The notes below the pieces were generated by a model. That model had not been told where the DNA came from. It did no database searches and was given only the letters and a program-made list of their open reading frames with translations. DNA of 64,000 nucleotides from Chromohalobacter moromii (lineage in GTDB: Bacteria; Pseudomonadota; Gammaproteobacteria; Pseudomonadales; Halomonadaceae): contig NZ_JAHXDI010000004.1 of assembly GCF_023091865.1 (NCBI RefSeq), positions 310,001 to 374,000 of the forward strand, given 5' to 3'. Positions 41,473 to 49,024 of the stretch are shown piece after piece. The stretch's first letter is position 1, and each line of letters opens with the position of its first letter. Both the position numbers and the translations under genes were made by a program.

Positions 41473-41498
41473 CCCACACGTGTCACGACACGTGTGGG
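41473..41498 (-). repeat. Perfect inverted repeat in the queC leader
   Basis: CCCACACGTGT-CACG-ACACGTGTGGG: an 11-bp perfect stem with a 4-base loop in the 132-bp gap between the asparaginase gene and queC. No T-tract follows on either strand, so it is not a standard terminator. It may be a regulator site or a leader hairpin. I do not see a preQ1 riboswitch. Confidence 0.6.
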
Positions 41499-41572
41499 AA
41501 ACACGCCCGGGATCCGGTCCGGACGAAGCGCGCACAGTGTAACCGGCGAATCATTTGCCGGCTAGCGTGGCG

Positions 41573-42610
41573 TCAAGTCAGCGCGCTGCGCTCGCCGCAT
41601 AGCGAGGATAGAAACTGACGCCGGCGCTGGGCCTCGGGCAGCGGCTGTGATAACAGATGGACGAGCTTGGTAAACGCCGCTTCTGGCGTCATGTCGTCGC
41701 CGGCCAGCGCGCCGATATCCTTGAGTACATTGCCGCTGGCATACGTGCCTAGCGTCACGGGGCCGTGCGGACACTGGCTGATGACGGCGAGCAACGTGCC
41801 ACGGCTACTGGCGGCGGCCAGCTCGCCTGCCAAGGCAGCGTCTTCAGGGATATTGCCACTGCCCCAGCTTTCGAGAACGGCGCCGTGGACCGTGTCGTCG
41901 TCGAGCAGTCGCGCGATCTGACGTGCGTGAATGCCGGGCCACAGTGGCAGGCGTATGACCGCCGAGGTGGGCATCAAGTCGGGTAGCTCGAAGCGTGGCG
42001 CGCCGCTAGGCGATAGACATCGCGTGGCATAGAGGACCGGCTCGTCATCGATGATCTCGCCCAGTAATGGCCAGTTGGGGGCGTAAAAGGCATCGAACGC
42101 TTGAGTCTCCCATTTACGGGTGCGGCAGCCGCGCATGAGTTTGCCGCCGAAGGCGATGGCGACTTCGGTGAGATCCGACCGAGTGGCGAAGCGCAGCGCC
42201 ATTTCGACGTTGTCGAGTGCATCGCTGTGAGGCGCTTCCAGCGGTTTCTGCGCCCCCGTGACGACGACGGGCTTGCCCAGGCCCTGCAATTGAAAAGCTA
42301 GGCTCGAGGCGGACCACGCCAAGGTATCGGTGCCATGCAGCACCACGAAGCCGGCATAGGCCGCATAGCGGTCGGCGATGTCACGCGCCAGGCGTTGCCA
42401 GTCGGCGGGCGTGGCGCTGCTCGAGTCGATGGGCGTCGTGTATTCGAGCATTTCGAAAGGTGGTATGGCATCGCGCCGGTGCGCTGCGAGATGCGTAAAA
42501 GCTTGGCGCAGACGCGTCTCGAAGTCGCTGCCGGGGCGAAGTCCTCGAGGCCCGTCGAGCATGCCCAGAGTGCCGCCAGCATAAAGAACGAGAACGGTGT
42601 TGGAAGTCAT
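41573..42610 (-). CDS. ansA: Type I (cytoplasmic-type) asparaginase
   Basis: 345 residues without signal peptide, as in E. coli AnsA (338). The first catalytic Thr is in VLYAGGTLGML (about residue 14) and the second Thr-Asp pair is in VVLHGTDTLAWSAS (about 88-101), followed by VVVTGAQKPL. It hydrolyses asparagine to aspartate and ammonia. It is upstream of the queuosine operon on the same strand but separated by the hairpin region; a functional link is not obvious. Confidence 0.9.
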   Translation of the reverse strand: MTSNTVLVLYAGGTLGMLDGPRGLRPGSDFETRLRQAFTHLAAHRRDAIPPFEMLEYTTPIDSSSATPADWQRLARDIADRYAAYAGFVVLHGTDTLAWSASSLAFQLQGLGKPVVVTGAQKPLEAPHSDALDNVEMALRFATRSDLTEVAIAFGGKLMRGCRTRKWETQAFDAFYAPNWPLLGEIIDDEPVLYATRCLSPSGAPRFELPDLMPTSAVIRLPLWPGIHARQIARLLDDDTVHGAVLESWGSGNIPEDAALAGELAAASSRGTLLAVISQCPHGPVTLGTYASGNVLKDIGALAGDDMTPEAAFTKLVHLLSQPLPEAQRRRQFLSSLCGERSALT

Positions 42611-42655
42611 GGTGTCACGAATGTCCGGAAAGATATCGGGATGGCGCGATGATGG

Positions 42656-43141
42656 CTAGTCGTCTCGTGCAGCCAGCGACCACCCATCGGAGGTGCGCGG
42701 TGGCATTGCTTGCGCGCTGGAAGCGGCGGTCTTTTCTCGTATCGAGGCGACGTCTTCGTGGCTGACGAAGCGCAATTTTCCGTCGTTGCGCTGGGGTTGA
42801 GAAATCAGAGGGCCTTGGAAGCGCCAGCAACGCTCGGGAACCCAGGAGACGTGATAACGTCGACCGGCATACTCGGCTTCACGCTCATCGATCAGGCGTA
42901 ATTCGTCGCGTAGGGGGAGCCGTGCGAAGAGATCGGAGTGCAAGACCTCATGGTGCTCACCGATGCGCACCGGTCCCACGAACGTGCCGCGGGCCAATGT
43001 GCGTCGGCGACGCGACATCCGCTCCGTGCCTTCTGCCATCCCCTTGCCGCAAAGATGTAAGGTCGTGTCGTCGCATTGTTTGATGACCCAGATAGCAATA
43101 CCGTGTTGGCGGAATAGGCGATCTTGCAACCACTCGAGCAT
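42656..43141 (-). CDS. Conserved-looking hypothetical protein
   Basis: 161 residues; I do not recognise a family. It begins MLEWLQDRLFRQHGIAIWV, has an Arg-rich patch (RMSRRRRTLARG, about 41-52), then a compact mixed region with several Trp and ends in a Ser/Ala-rich tail. No signal peptide, membrane segment or metal motif. Codon use is like the neighbours, with G/C at third positions, so it is probably a real gene. It lies between the CBS protein and the asparaginase, all on the minus strand. Confidence 0.6.
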   Translation of the reverse strand: MLEWLQDRLFRQHGIAIWVIKQCDDTTLHLCGKGMAEGTERMSRRRRTLARGTFVGPVRIGEHHEVLHSDLFARLPLRDELRLIDEREAEYAGRRYHVSWVPERCWRFQGPLISQPQRNDGKLRFVSHEDVASIREKTAASSAQAMPPRTSDGWSLAARDD

Positions 43142-43211
43142 GCAAAACTCCTTCGGCCGTCGATAAGCGCCACCGGGCTCGGGAGTGGCCCCGAACCCGG
43201 TGGGGCATGTA

Positions 43212-43826
43212 TTACAGGTCGTGCCCGAGAATGACCTGGCAGATGGCCGCGAAGCTGCGCGCTTCCGGTGGGTGATCGAGGTCGATCCCCAACGACCGGC
43301 TGATATCGGAGGCCGAAATCAGGCCGCGAATGATCGGGGCCTGCTCTCCAGGTGCAGTAATCAGCAAGTGTTGATCGCCGGATGCCTTGAGCGTTTCCAC
43401 GAGATCACCCACTCGTGCAGCTTCCAGCTGTGCTAGCGACAGTGAATGCAACTGCGCGCGCGGCGTCTGGATCATATCCACGGTGACTTCCTCGCGCGGC
43501 ACATCATGTTTCTGCATGGCGATGGTGATCTTGCGGCCTCCGACCAGCTCGCGCGCGTTGATGACACCAGTGAATCGCCCGTCCGGGCCCATGACCATGA
43601 GCAAGCGCACGCCTGCCTGTTTCATGGTGTTGAGAGCCTGCGAGATGGTGTTGGAAGTCAGGATGGTCTGGGCGCGCTGCGTGCTGAAATCGGTCAGCAG
43701 TCGTGCCGCCGGGCTATCCAGCGTCAGCTTATGATGAGTGGCGCGTGGTTGAGCGATGCCGGTGACGCCGTCCAGCTCCGATAGAGTCAGCGTGGAATAG
43801 AGGCTCGGTGAAGGAGATGTCGTCAT
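43212..43826 (-). CDS. CBS-domain pair protein
   Basis: 204 residues. Two CBS motifs: about 50-110 (TISQALNTMKQAGVRLLMVM, GRFTGVINARELVG) and about 120-195 (VGDLVETLKASGDQHLLITA, IIRGLISASDISRSLG). Stand-alone CBS pairs bind adenosine nucleotides and act as energy or ligand sensors, but the partner cannot be read from this sequence. It lies in a minus-strand run with two unrecognised genes just before the flagellar island. Confidence 0.85.
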   Translation of the reverse strand: MTTSPSPSLYSTLTLSELDGVTGIAQPRATHHKLTLDSPAARLLTDFSTQRAQTILTSNTISQALNTMKQAGVRLLMVMGPDGRFTGVINARELVGGRKITIAMQKHDVPREEVTVDMIQTPRAQLHSLSLAQLEAARVGDLVETLKASGDQHLLITAPGEQAPIIRGLISASDISRSLGIDLDHPPEARSFAAICQVILGHDL

Positions 43827-43898
43827 GATGGATTTTGCCCCATTAGCTGAGCCGCTAAGCCGCGTCGTAAACCGTTGGACGAGGCTTGGCGGGCGGAT

Positions 43899-44399
43899 TT
43901 ACATGTGCTGGCGAAGATCGCCACGCACACTGTCGAGAAAAGTAATGAAATGGATGTCTCGATCGTCATCCTGACGGTCGATGCGGCATCCCATCTTCAT
44001 GGTACGTTTGACGAGAATTTCGTCGTAAATATCCAGTGTGACCTTGAGCGCTGGCTTGTCGCCAGGTGTGAGGCTGCCATCTTCGAGTGTGAAGCTTTCA
44101 AGCAGCGTGCCGCGTACACGCGTAATACCGCCTTCAGAAAGAACGCGGCGCACGAAGAGCCAGCCTTCGCATGCCAGCGAGGCTTCATGGGAGCGTTGGC
44201 GCAGAAATAGAGTGCGGTAACAAGCGCTCTCGGCGGCACCTTTTTCCGCCATGCTGCGGTACCCTTCGGCGACACGCGACGCCATGGCGCCTGACTCGGC
44301 CAGTTTGCGCACGGCAGCGTTATGCTCGCGATGTAGCTGGTCTTGACGTTGAAAGCGTTGCCAGCGTGCGTAGTCGGCGAAAAGCGATGTCGAGTCCAT
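43899..44399 (-). CDS. Hypothetical protein next to the flagellar island
   Basis: 166 residues from the ATG at 44397-44399, which has AGGAG 11 bases upstream; an earlier in-frame ATG at 44445-44447 would add 16 residues but lacks a ribosome site. I do not recognise a family. The N-terminal half is helical and charged (FADYARWQRFQRQDQLHREH), the C-terminal half looks like beta strands (RVRGTLLESFTLEDGSL, LKVTLDIYDEILVKRTM). No membrane segment. It is divergent from fliD with a FliA promoter between them, so a motility role is possible but only by position. Confidence 0.6.
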   Translation of the reverse strand: MDSTSLFADYARWQRFQRQDQLHREHNAAVRKLAESGAMASRVAEGYRSMAEKGAAESACYRTLFLRQRSHEASLACEGWLFVRRVLSEGGITRVRGTLLESFTLEDGSLTPGDKPALKVTLDIYDEILVKRTMKMGCRIDRQDDDRDIHFITFLDSVRGDLRQHM

Positions 44400-44532
44400 C
44401 GTGGCTGTGGCTCCTGGGGTCGATTCGAGTTGCCTATCATCGCTCATCGAGGCGTGATATTGCCAGCGTCGACGGTAGGGGCGGGGCGCGCCGCCCTGTC
44501 TAGAGCCGTGAGAAACGATCGCGCGCAAGGGC

Positions 44533-44559
44533 TAAAGTTTATGCACCTGGGGCCGATGT
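44533..44559 (+). promoter_or_regulatory. Sigma-28 (FliA) promoter of fliD
   Basis: TAAAGTTT (44533-44540), 11-bp spacer, GCCGATGT (44552-44559). The -35 is a perfect match and the -10 matches 6 of 8 bases of the FliA consensus TAAAGTTT-N11-GCCGATAA. It lies 90 bp upstream of fliD. Confidence 0.85.
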
Positions 44560-44648
44560 ATGAATAAAGCTCGTAAAGTTAGTCTTTTCGGCGCTAGCGT
44601 CGGCGAGCCTCATGGTAAAAAGATCAACCTATTCGCTGAGGGCATGTC

Positions 44649-46031
44649 ATGCCAACGATTACTTCCCTGGGTGTTGGCTCGGGGCTGGATTTGAGTGGCT
44701 TGCTGGACGAACTGGAAGAGGCCGAAAGCGCGAAGCTAGAGCCGATTACCGAACAGAAGAAAAGCTACGAAGCCAAGCTGTCAGCCTTCGGGCGCCTGGA
44801 AAGCGCGCTGGACTCGTTGCGTGAGTCGGCAACGGCGCTCAGTGATCCCGAAACCTTCCAGGCGCTGAGCAGCAAAATGCAGGGCGATGCCGTCAGCGTA
44901 TCGACTGACAATACGGCCGTTCCGGGGCGTTATCAGGTGGAAGTTAGCGCCTTGGCGCGGTCGCAGACGCTTGCTTCCGAGGGGTTCGAAGCAGAGGCCG
45001 AACTCGATACTGGCGAGCTTTCTTTCAGTGTCGGTGACGAGGCGTTTTCCATCACCCTCGACGATAGCAACAACACCTTGGAAGGCTTGCGGGACGCTAT
45101 CAACTCGGAAGGTGCCGGTATCAGTGCCTCGATCATCCACGATGGCAGCGATACGCCCCAGCGTCTGGTGCTGACTGCCTCCGAGACGGGCGAAGCGAAT
45201 CAAATCGCGATCTCCTCTGCAGAGGCAGGGCTGCAAGCGGCTTTCGGTTTTGATGCCGCTGCCCCCGAGGCCAGCGATATGCGTCAAACAGTGGCCGCGC
45301 AGGATGCACGGTTGAGCGTGAACGGTATCGATATCACCAGTGCGTCGAATCATGTCGAAGGGGCACTGCAAGGGGTGACTCTCGACCTGCAGGCGACCAA
45401 CGAAGGTGAGCCGGATGCGCTGACGCTCAGCCGCGACGACGGCGCGATCAAGGATTCTCTCAATGATTTCGTCAAGGCCTACAATTCGTTGCAAGAGCGC
45501 ATGTCGAGCCTGACGTCGTTCGACGCCGAGTCCGGAGCAGCAGGGGAGTTGCTCGGCAACTCCACGTTGCGTGGCGTGGAATCGCAACTGCGCAATGCCA
45601 TGGGGTATGTTGGGGACGGTGATTTTGCGTTGCTGTCCAATATGGGAATTTCCTTGGCGCTCGATGGAACGCTTGAGGTTGACGACGAAGCATTGGACGA
45701 AGCGATCGAAGGCAATCTCGACAGTGTCAGTTCGTTTTTCGTCGGGAATGTCGACGCTGAAGAAGGTGATGGGTTCGCCGCGAGTCTGGACACGGTCTTG
45801 GGCAACCTGCTGGATGAGGGGGGAGCGCTGGATACTGCTACTAGCGGTATCGATACCTCCATCGAGCGTCTTGGTGAGCGTTATACCAGTATGCAAGCCT
45901 CCATCGATGCGACAGTGGAGCGCTACCGCACCCAATTCGCCGATTTGGACTCACTGGTGTCGCAAATGAACTCGACGAGTTCTTACCTGACTCAGCAATT
46001 CGACAGCTTGAACGCACAAATGAACCAGTAG
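44649..46031 (+). CDS. fliD: Flagellar filament cap protein FliD
   Basis: 460 residues. The N-terminal FliD domain starts ITSLGVGSGLDLSGLLDEL and the C-terminal coiled-coil domain ends YLTQQFDSLNAQMNQ; both terminal helices needed for pentamer formation at the filament tip are present. The middle is highly acidic with almost no Lys, as expected for a surface protein of a halophile. It caps the filament and folds exported flagellin. First gene of fliD-fliS-fliT-fliK-fhlB; a flagellin gene is not in the window. Confidence 0.95.
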   Translation: MPTITSLGVGSGLDLSGLLDELEEAESAKLEPITEQKKSYEAKLSAFGRLESALDSLRESATALSDPETFQALSSKMQGDAVSVSTDNTAVPGRYQVEVSALARSQTLASEGFEAEAELDTGELSFSVGDEAFSITLDDSNNTLEGLRDAINSEGAGISASIIHDGSDTPQRLVLTASETGEANQIAISSAEAGLQAAFGFDAAAPEASDMRQTVAAQDARLSVNGIDITSASNHVEGALQGVTLDLQATNEGEPDALTLSRDDGAIKDSLNDFVKAYNSLQERMSSLTSFDAESGAAGELLGNSTLRGVESQLRNAMGYVGDGDFALLSNMGISLALDGTLEVDDEALDEAIEGNLDSVSSFFVGNVDAEEGDGFAASLDTVLGNLLDEGGALDTATSGIDTSIERLGERYTSMQASIDATVERYRTQFADLDSLVSQMNSTSSYLTQQFDSLNAQMNQ

Positions 46032-46041
46032 GGGAACTATC

Positions 46042-46440
46042 ATGAATATGATGCGAGGCGCCCAGGCCTATGCCCGTGTCGGCGTCGAATCCGGGGTGAT
46101 GTCGGCCAGCCCCCACCAGTTGATCGTGATGCTGTTCGACGGCGCGCAAGCCTCCATTCGGGCTGCCAAGATGCACATGGAGGATGGCAATATCTCCGCC
46201 AAGGGGCAGGCCATTTCCAAGGCTCTAAATATAGTCAACAACGGGTTGGCTGCGGCGCTCGATTATGAGCGCGGCGGCGAACTCTCGGAGCGCTTGGGCA
46301 GTCTGTATGACTATGTCGCGCGATTGTTGCTGAGGGCCAACTTGCGCAACGATCAGGCCGCGCTCGACGAGGCCGCGCATCTGTTGGAAGATATCGGGTC
46401 GGCTTGGCGCGAAATTGCCCCGCAAGTGGATGGGTCATGA
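46042..46440 (+). CDS. fliS: Flagellar export chaperone FliS (flagellin-specific)
   Basis: 132 residues. The typical start GAQAYARVGVESGVMSASPH is followed by QLIVMLFDGAQASIRAAKMH, the flagellin-binding helical bundle. It binds the C-terminus of flagellin and prevents early polymerisation. It lies 10 bp after fliD and its stop codon is directly followed by the fliT start. Confidence 0.95.
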   Translation: MNMMRGAQAYARVGVESGVMSASPHQLIVMLFDGAQASIRAAKMHMEDGNISAKGQAISKALNIVNNGLAAALDYERGGELSERLGSLYDYVARLLLRANLRNDQAALDEAAHLLEDIGSAWREIAPQVDGS

Positions 46441-46441
46441 C

Positions 46442-46825
46442 ATGAGCAATGCGTCGGAGCGTCTAGACATCTACGAGAATATGCTCGAGCGTTCTCGGGC
46501 GATGCTCGAAAGTGCACGTCACCAGGAGTGGGATGCGCTGATTCAGCAGCGTGCCCGCTATGTGGCCGATGTCGAGACATTGCGGCGCGCACCTCAAGGT
46601 GAACAGCTCAGTGAGCAAGACCGCCAGTATTGCGCGCGTATGATCGAGGAAATTCTCGAGCATGATCGCGTCATTCGAGAACAGCTCGATGCCCGCTGCG
46701 AGGAGCTTACGCAATTGATCGGCAATTCTCGGCGCCAGCAAGCGTTGGTGCGTGCCTATAATCAAGGTCAGGGCACGCTATCGCAACGCACACGTCCCTC
46801 TCGGGGCACTGAAGGGCGCACGTGA
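46442..46825 (+). CDS. fliT: Flagellar chaperone FliT
   Basis: 127 residues from the ATG at 46442, one base after the fliS stop; an upstream in-frame start is less likely. Entirely alpha-helical (LDIYENMLERSRAMLESARH, CARMIEEILEHDRVIREQLD), with family-like length and position. FliT chaperones FliD and, in enteric bacteria, inhibits FlhD4C2. Sequence similarity within FliT is low, so position between fliS and fliK is an important part of the evidence. Confidence 0.82.
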   Translation: MSNASERLDIYENMLERSRAMLESARHQEWDALIQQRARYVADVETLRRAPQGEQLSEQDRQYCARMIEEILEHDRVIREQLDARCEELTQLIGNSRRQQALVRAYNQGQGTLSQRTRPSRGTEGRT

Positions 46826-48039
46826 GTGGCATCACGCCCCTTATCGACACGCTGCTCCATCAGGTGCTGGGGCAACGTATCGACGCGCCTCGAACGACTG
46901 ACCTGCCTGCGCCGGTCAAGCCGGTGCTCTCTGGGAATGCCATCGAATCATTGACCCGTGAAGGCGGCGGACTTCAGCAGCGCGGCTCCTCACAGGCTGA
47001 ACTCACCGCGGCACGTGCCTCGGCGCTTCTTGAGTCGGGCATGTCTTCAGGCAAGTCGGGAGAGCACTCGACGGCGACGCCCAGCTCATCCACTACCCAT
47101 TTTAGTACTGCCGCACGCACCATTGCCGATGTGCTTGTGCGTTTCCCGGCCCCGCCTTCGTCGATAACCTCTCCGCAGCCGTTGCTCCAGGAGGGGGATG
47201 CGTCGCCGAGGCTTCTCGCATCTCAATTGCAGCAAAATATTCAACACAGTGGTGTCTTCTACGAGTCGCATCTGGCGCGTTGGCTGAAGGGCGAATGGTC
47301 GACGGCTGCGTTGGCGCGCGAACCGCAGATGGCATTGGCACCGCGCATGGTGGCAACCGGACTCGCTGCGGCCGAAACGCCTCATGCGGCGCGTATGGCA
47401 GACACGGGGCCGCCCACTTCACGCGCGGCCATGGCCGAGATGGCATCACCGGCCACGTTAACTTCCTTAAGCCCCGCGACCACGGCCAATCGTTTCGCCG
47501 AGGCGCCCTGGCTCGCGCAGCAAGGCGCTTCTCCGGAGTTGCTGGCGGCACGGGGGGATATGTCAACGAGCGGACAGCGCCAGACACTGGCGAGTTCAGC
47601 CTTGCAGCAAATCGGCACGGATCAAAACGATACCTTGCAGTCTGTCGTCCGCCACCAACTGGAGATGTTGGTGACGCCGTCGTTGCGTTGGGAAGGCATG
47701 CTGTGGCCGGGTGTCATGTTGGCCATGACCTTGCAGCAATGGTCGGGGGGCGATGGTCAGGATGCCGACGGTCAGTCGCAATCGCAGGGGCACGACAAAT
47801 CACCTTGGCATAGTGAGATGAATATTTCCTTGCCGCACCTCGGTGACGTGCATATCGCCATGACATTACGTGCCGAGCGGGCCTCGTTGACGATCTCGGC
47901 GCCTGAGGGGGCGGCCTTGGAGCGCCTTTCGGAACAGGCGTCGGCCCTGCATGAGCGCCTTGATGCCCTAGGCGTTCAGGCTGTGATCGACGTGCACCGC
48001 ATGTCTAGCAACGACGCAAGCGAGCAGCACCATGAATGA
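46822..48039 (+). CDS. fliK: Flagellar hook-length control protein FliK
   Basis: 405 residues from a GTG start overlapping the fliT stop (GTGA). The long N-terminal two thirds are low-complexity (Ser/Thr/Ala/Pro), as in the FliK ruler. The C-terminal FLK domain has ISLPHLGDVHIAMTLRAERA (about 335-354) and LSEQASALHERLDALGV. It is exported during hook building and switches FlhB specificity from hook to filament. fliK outside the fliE-fliR cluster and next to fliT and fhlB is a rearranged location. Confidence 0.85.
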   Translation: MSGITPLIDTLLHQVLGQRIDAPRTTDLPAPVKPVLSGNAIESLTREGGGLQQRGSSQAELTAARASALLESGMSSGKSGEHSTATPSSSTTHFSTAARTIADVLVRFPAPPSSITSPQPLLQEGDASPRLLASQLQQNIQHSGVFYESHLARWLKGEWSTAALAREPQMALAPRMVATGLAAAETPHAARMADTGPPTSRAAMAEMASPATLTSLSPATTANRFAEAPWLAQQGASPELLAARGDMSTSGQRQTLASSALQQIGTDQNDTLQSVVRHQLEMLVTPSLRWEGMLWPGVMLAMTLQQWSGGDGQDADGQSQSQGHDKSPWHSEMNISLPHLGDVHIAMTLRAERASLTISAPEGAALERLSEQASALHERLDALGVQAVIDVHRMSSNDASEQHHE

Positions 48040-48340
48040 CACGCCCGACGAAAGGCGACGCGCCGTTGCGTTGGCTTATCAAGACCCCTCGGCGGCGCCT
48101 GTGGTGGTCGCCAAGGGGTATGGAGACCTGGCTGAACGCATCGTCTCGACAGCCCAGAGCGAGGGTATTTTCGTGCATGATGCCCCCGAGCTGGTGGCGC
48201 TTTTGATGCAGGTCGATCTGGATGCTCAAATCCCTCCCACTCTGTATCAAGTCATTGCCGAGCTACTGGCCTGGGTCTATGACCTGGAGCGTGAAGAGGC
48301 GAGCTTGAATACTGAGTCAGAAACGTCCGCGCGTCGCTGA
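48032..48340 (+). CDS. FhlB, FlhB C-terminal homologue
   Basis: 102 residues overlapping the fliK end by 8 bp. It resembles the cytoplasmic FlhB-C domain: RRRAVALAYQDPSAAPVVVAKG, then GIFVHDAPELVALLMQVDLDAQIPP and TLYQVIAELLAWVYDLE. It lacks the transmembrane half and the autocleaved NPTH loop, having QDPSAAP at that position. In other bacteria FhlB can substitute for the cleaved FlhB-C in hook-length switching. Adjacent fliK supports this role. The full flhB is 13 kb downstream. Confidence 0.82.
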   Translation: MNDTPDERRRAVALAYQDPSAAPVVVAKGYGDLAERIVSTAQSEGIFVHDAPELVALLMQVDLDAQIPPTLYQVIAELLAWVYDLEREEASLNTESETSARR

Positions 48341-48683
48341 ATTGCGACGAAGGGATGCGGTTTATTGACGCACCCCGCGTCATGTAGCTTGTTAATAATT
48401 AATCTGCTGTGGCAGGCCTCTGATCCCTCGGCAACGCTTGCCGTTAGCGTGTTATCGCCCCATGCAGCATGGGTGATATCGAATTTACGGATGAGAAGCC
48501 TCATTCTTTTTTTGTAAGGAATTGTTGGTTTCCATGTAGGAGATGTTGAATCTTTTCATAAAAACGTCTCAAAATGATGCGACGGTAAGAATCGAGTCAG
48601 CCGAAAAAGCAAAAAAACTGGCTCATCGGAGAGAGGCCGTAGAAGCCTCCTTCACCACAATAACGTCGTACGCAGGGATTTAT
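48341..48683 (+). promoter_or_regulatory. 343-bp flhDC upstream region and leader
   Basis: No separate gene is seen. The region is more AT-rich than its surroundings. It holds an AT patch (GTTAATAATTAATC, about 48390-48403), a hairpin terminator at 48489-48513, and after it a 170-base stretch with GGA triplets at 48518, 48539, 48628 and 48676 (the last in the ribosome site). flhD's frame is open back to an ATG at 48543, which has AGGAG too close to it. No sigma-28 or clear sigma-70 promoter could be fixed. A master operon with a long regulated leader is known from E. coli. Confidence 0.5.
48489..48513 (+). terminator. Rho-independent terminator between fhlB and flhD
   Basis: GGATGAG / CTCATTC stem (one G-U pair) with loop AAGC followed by seven T. 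It lies 149 bp after fhlB and 170 bp before flhD: it can end the fliD-fhlB transcript or act inside the flhDC leader. Confidence 0.75.
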
Positions 48684-49013
48684 ATGGAAACCGATAGCCT
48701 TCTGGATGATATCCAAGATATCAACCTGTCCTACCTGCTGCTTACGCAGCGCATGATCAGCGAAGATCGTACTACCGCGCTCTTTCGTCTCAAGATGGAC
48801 GACGAAATGGCGGATCTCATCGCTTCCTTGTCGATCAAGCAACTGACACAACTCGCGCGAACGAATCAACTGCTCTGCCGACTCTGCTATGACGAGCCGG
48901 AGCAACTGCGAAAGCTGACCCACAATCAGCGGGAGCAGGGGTTGGGGCAGACGCATGCTGCCCTGTTGATGGCGAGCGCACGTAACGAGTGCTCGTCTGT
49001 CTCTTCGAACTGA
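48684..49013 (+). CDS. flhD: Flagellar master regulator subunit FlhD
   Basis: 109 residues from the ATG at 48684, preceded by [25 protein letters not shown] and [17 protein letters not shown] match enteric FlhD closely; start and length agree with E. coli (116). FlhD4C2 activates class 2 flagellar promoters, including fliA. A longer form from the upstream ATG (48543) would add 47 residues with no known counterpart. flhC follows 11 bp later. Confidence 0.93.
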   Translation: METDSLLDDIQDINLSYLLLTQRMISEDRTTALFRLKMDDEMADLIASLSIKQLTQLARTNQLLCRLCYDEPEQLRKLTHNQREQGLGQTHAALLMASARNECSSVSSN

Positions 49014-49024
49014 GGAGTATCGTC

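Noticed and set aside
41441-41572. preQ1 riboswitch upstream of queC
   Set aside because: Apart from the perfect palindrome I see no aptamer-like C-rich loop and A-rich tail, so the class cannot be supported.
44574-44581. TAAAGTTA as a second FliA -35 before fliD
   Set aside because: At 11-bp spacing the -10 would be GCTAGCGT, which does not fit GCCGATAA.
44781-45935. Long minus-strand frame (384 codons) opposite fliD
   Set aside because: It is a mirror of the codon bias of fliD; the translation has no recognisable domain and fliD is certain on the other strand.
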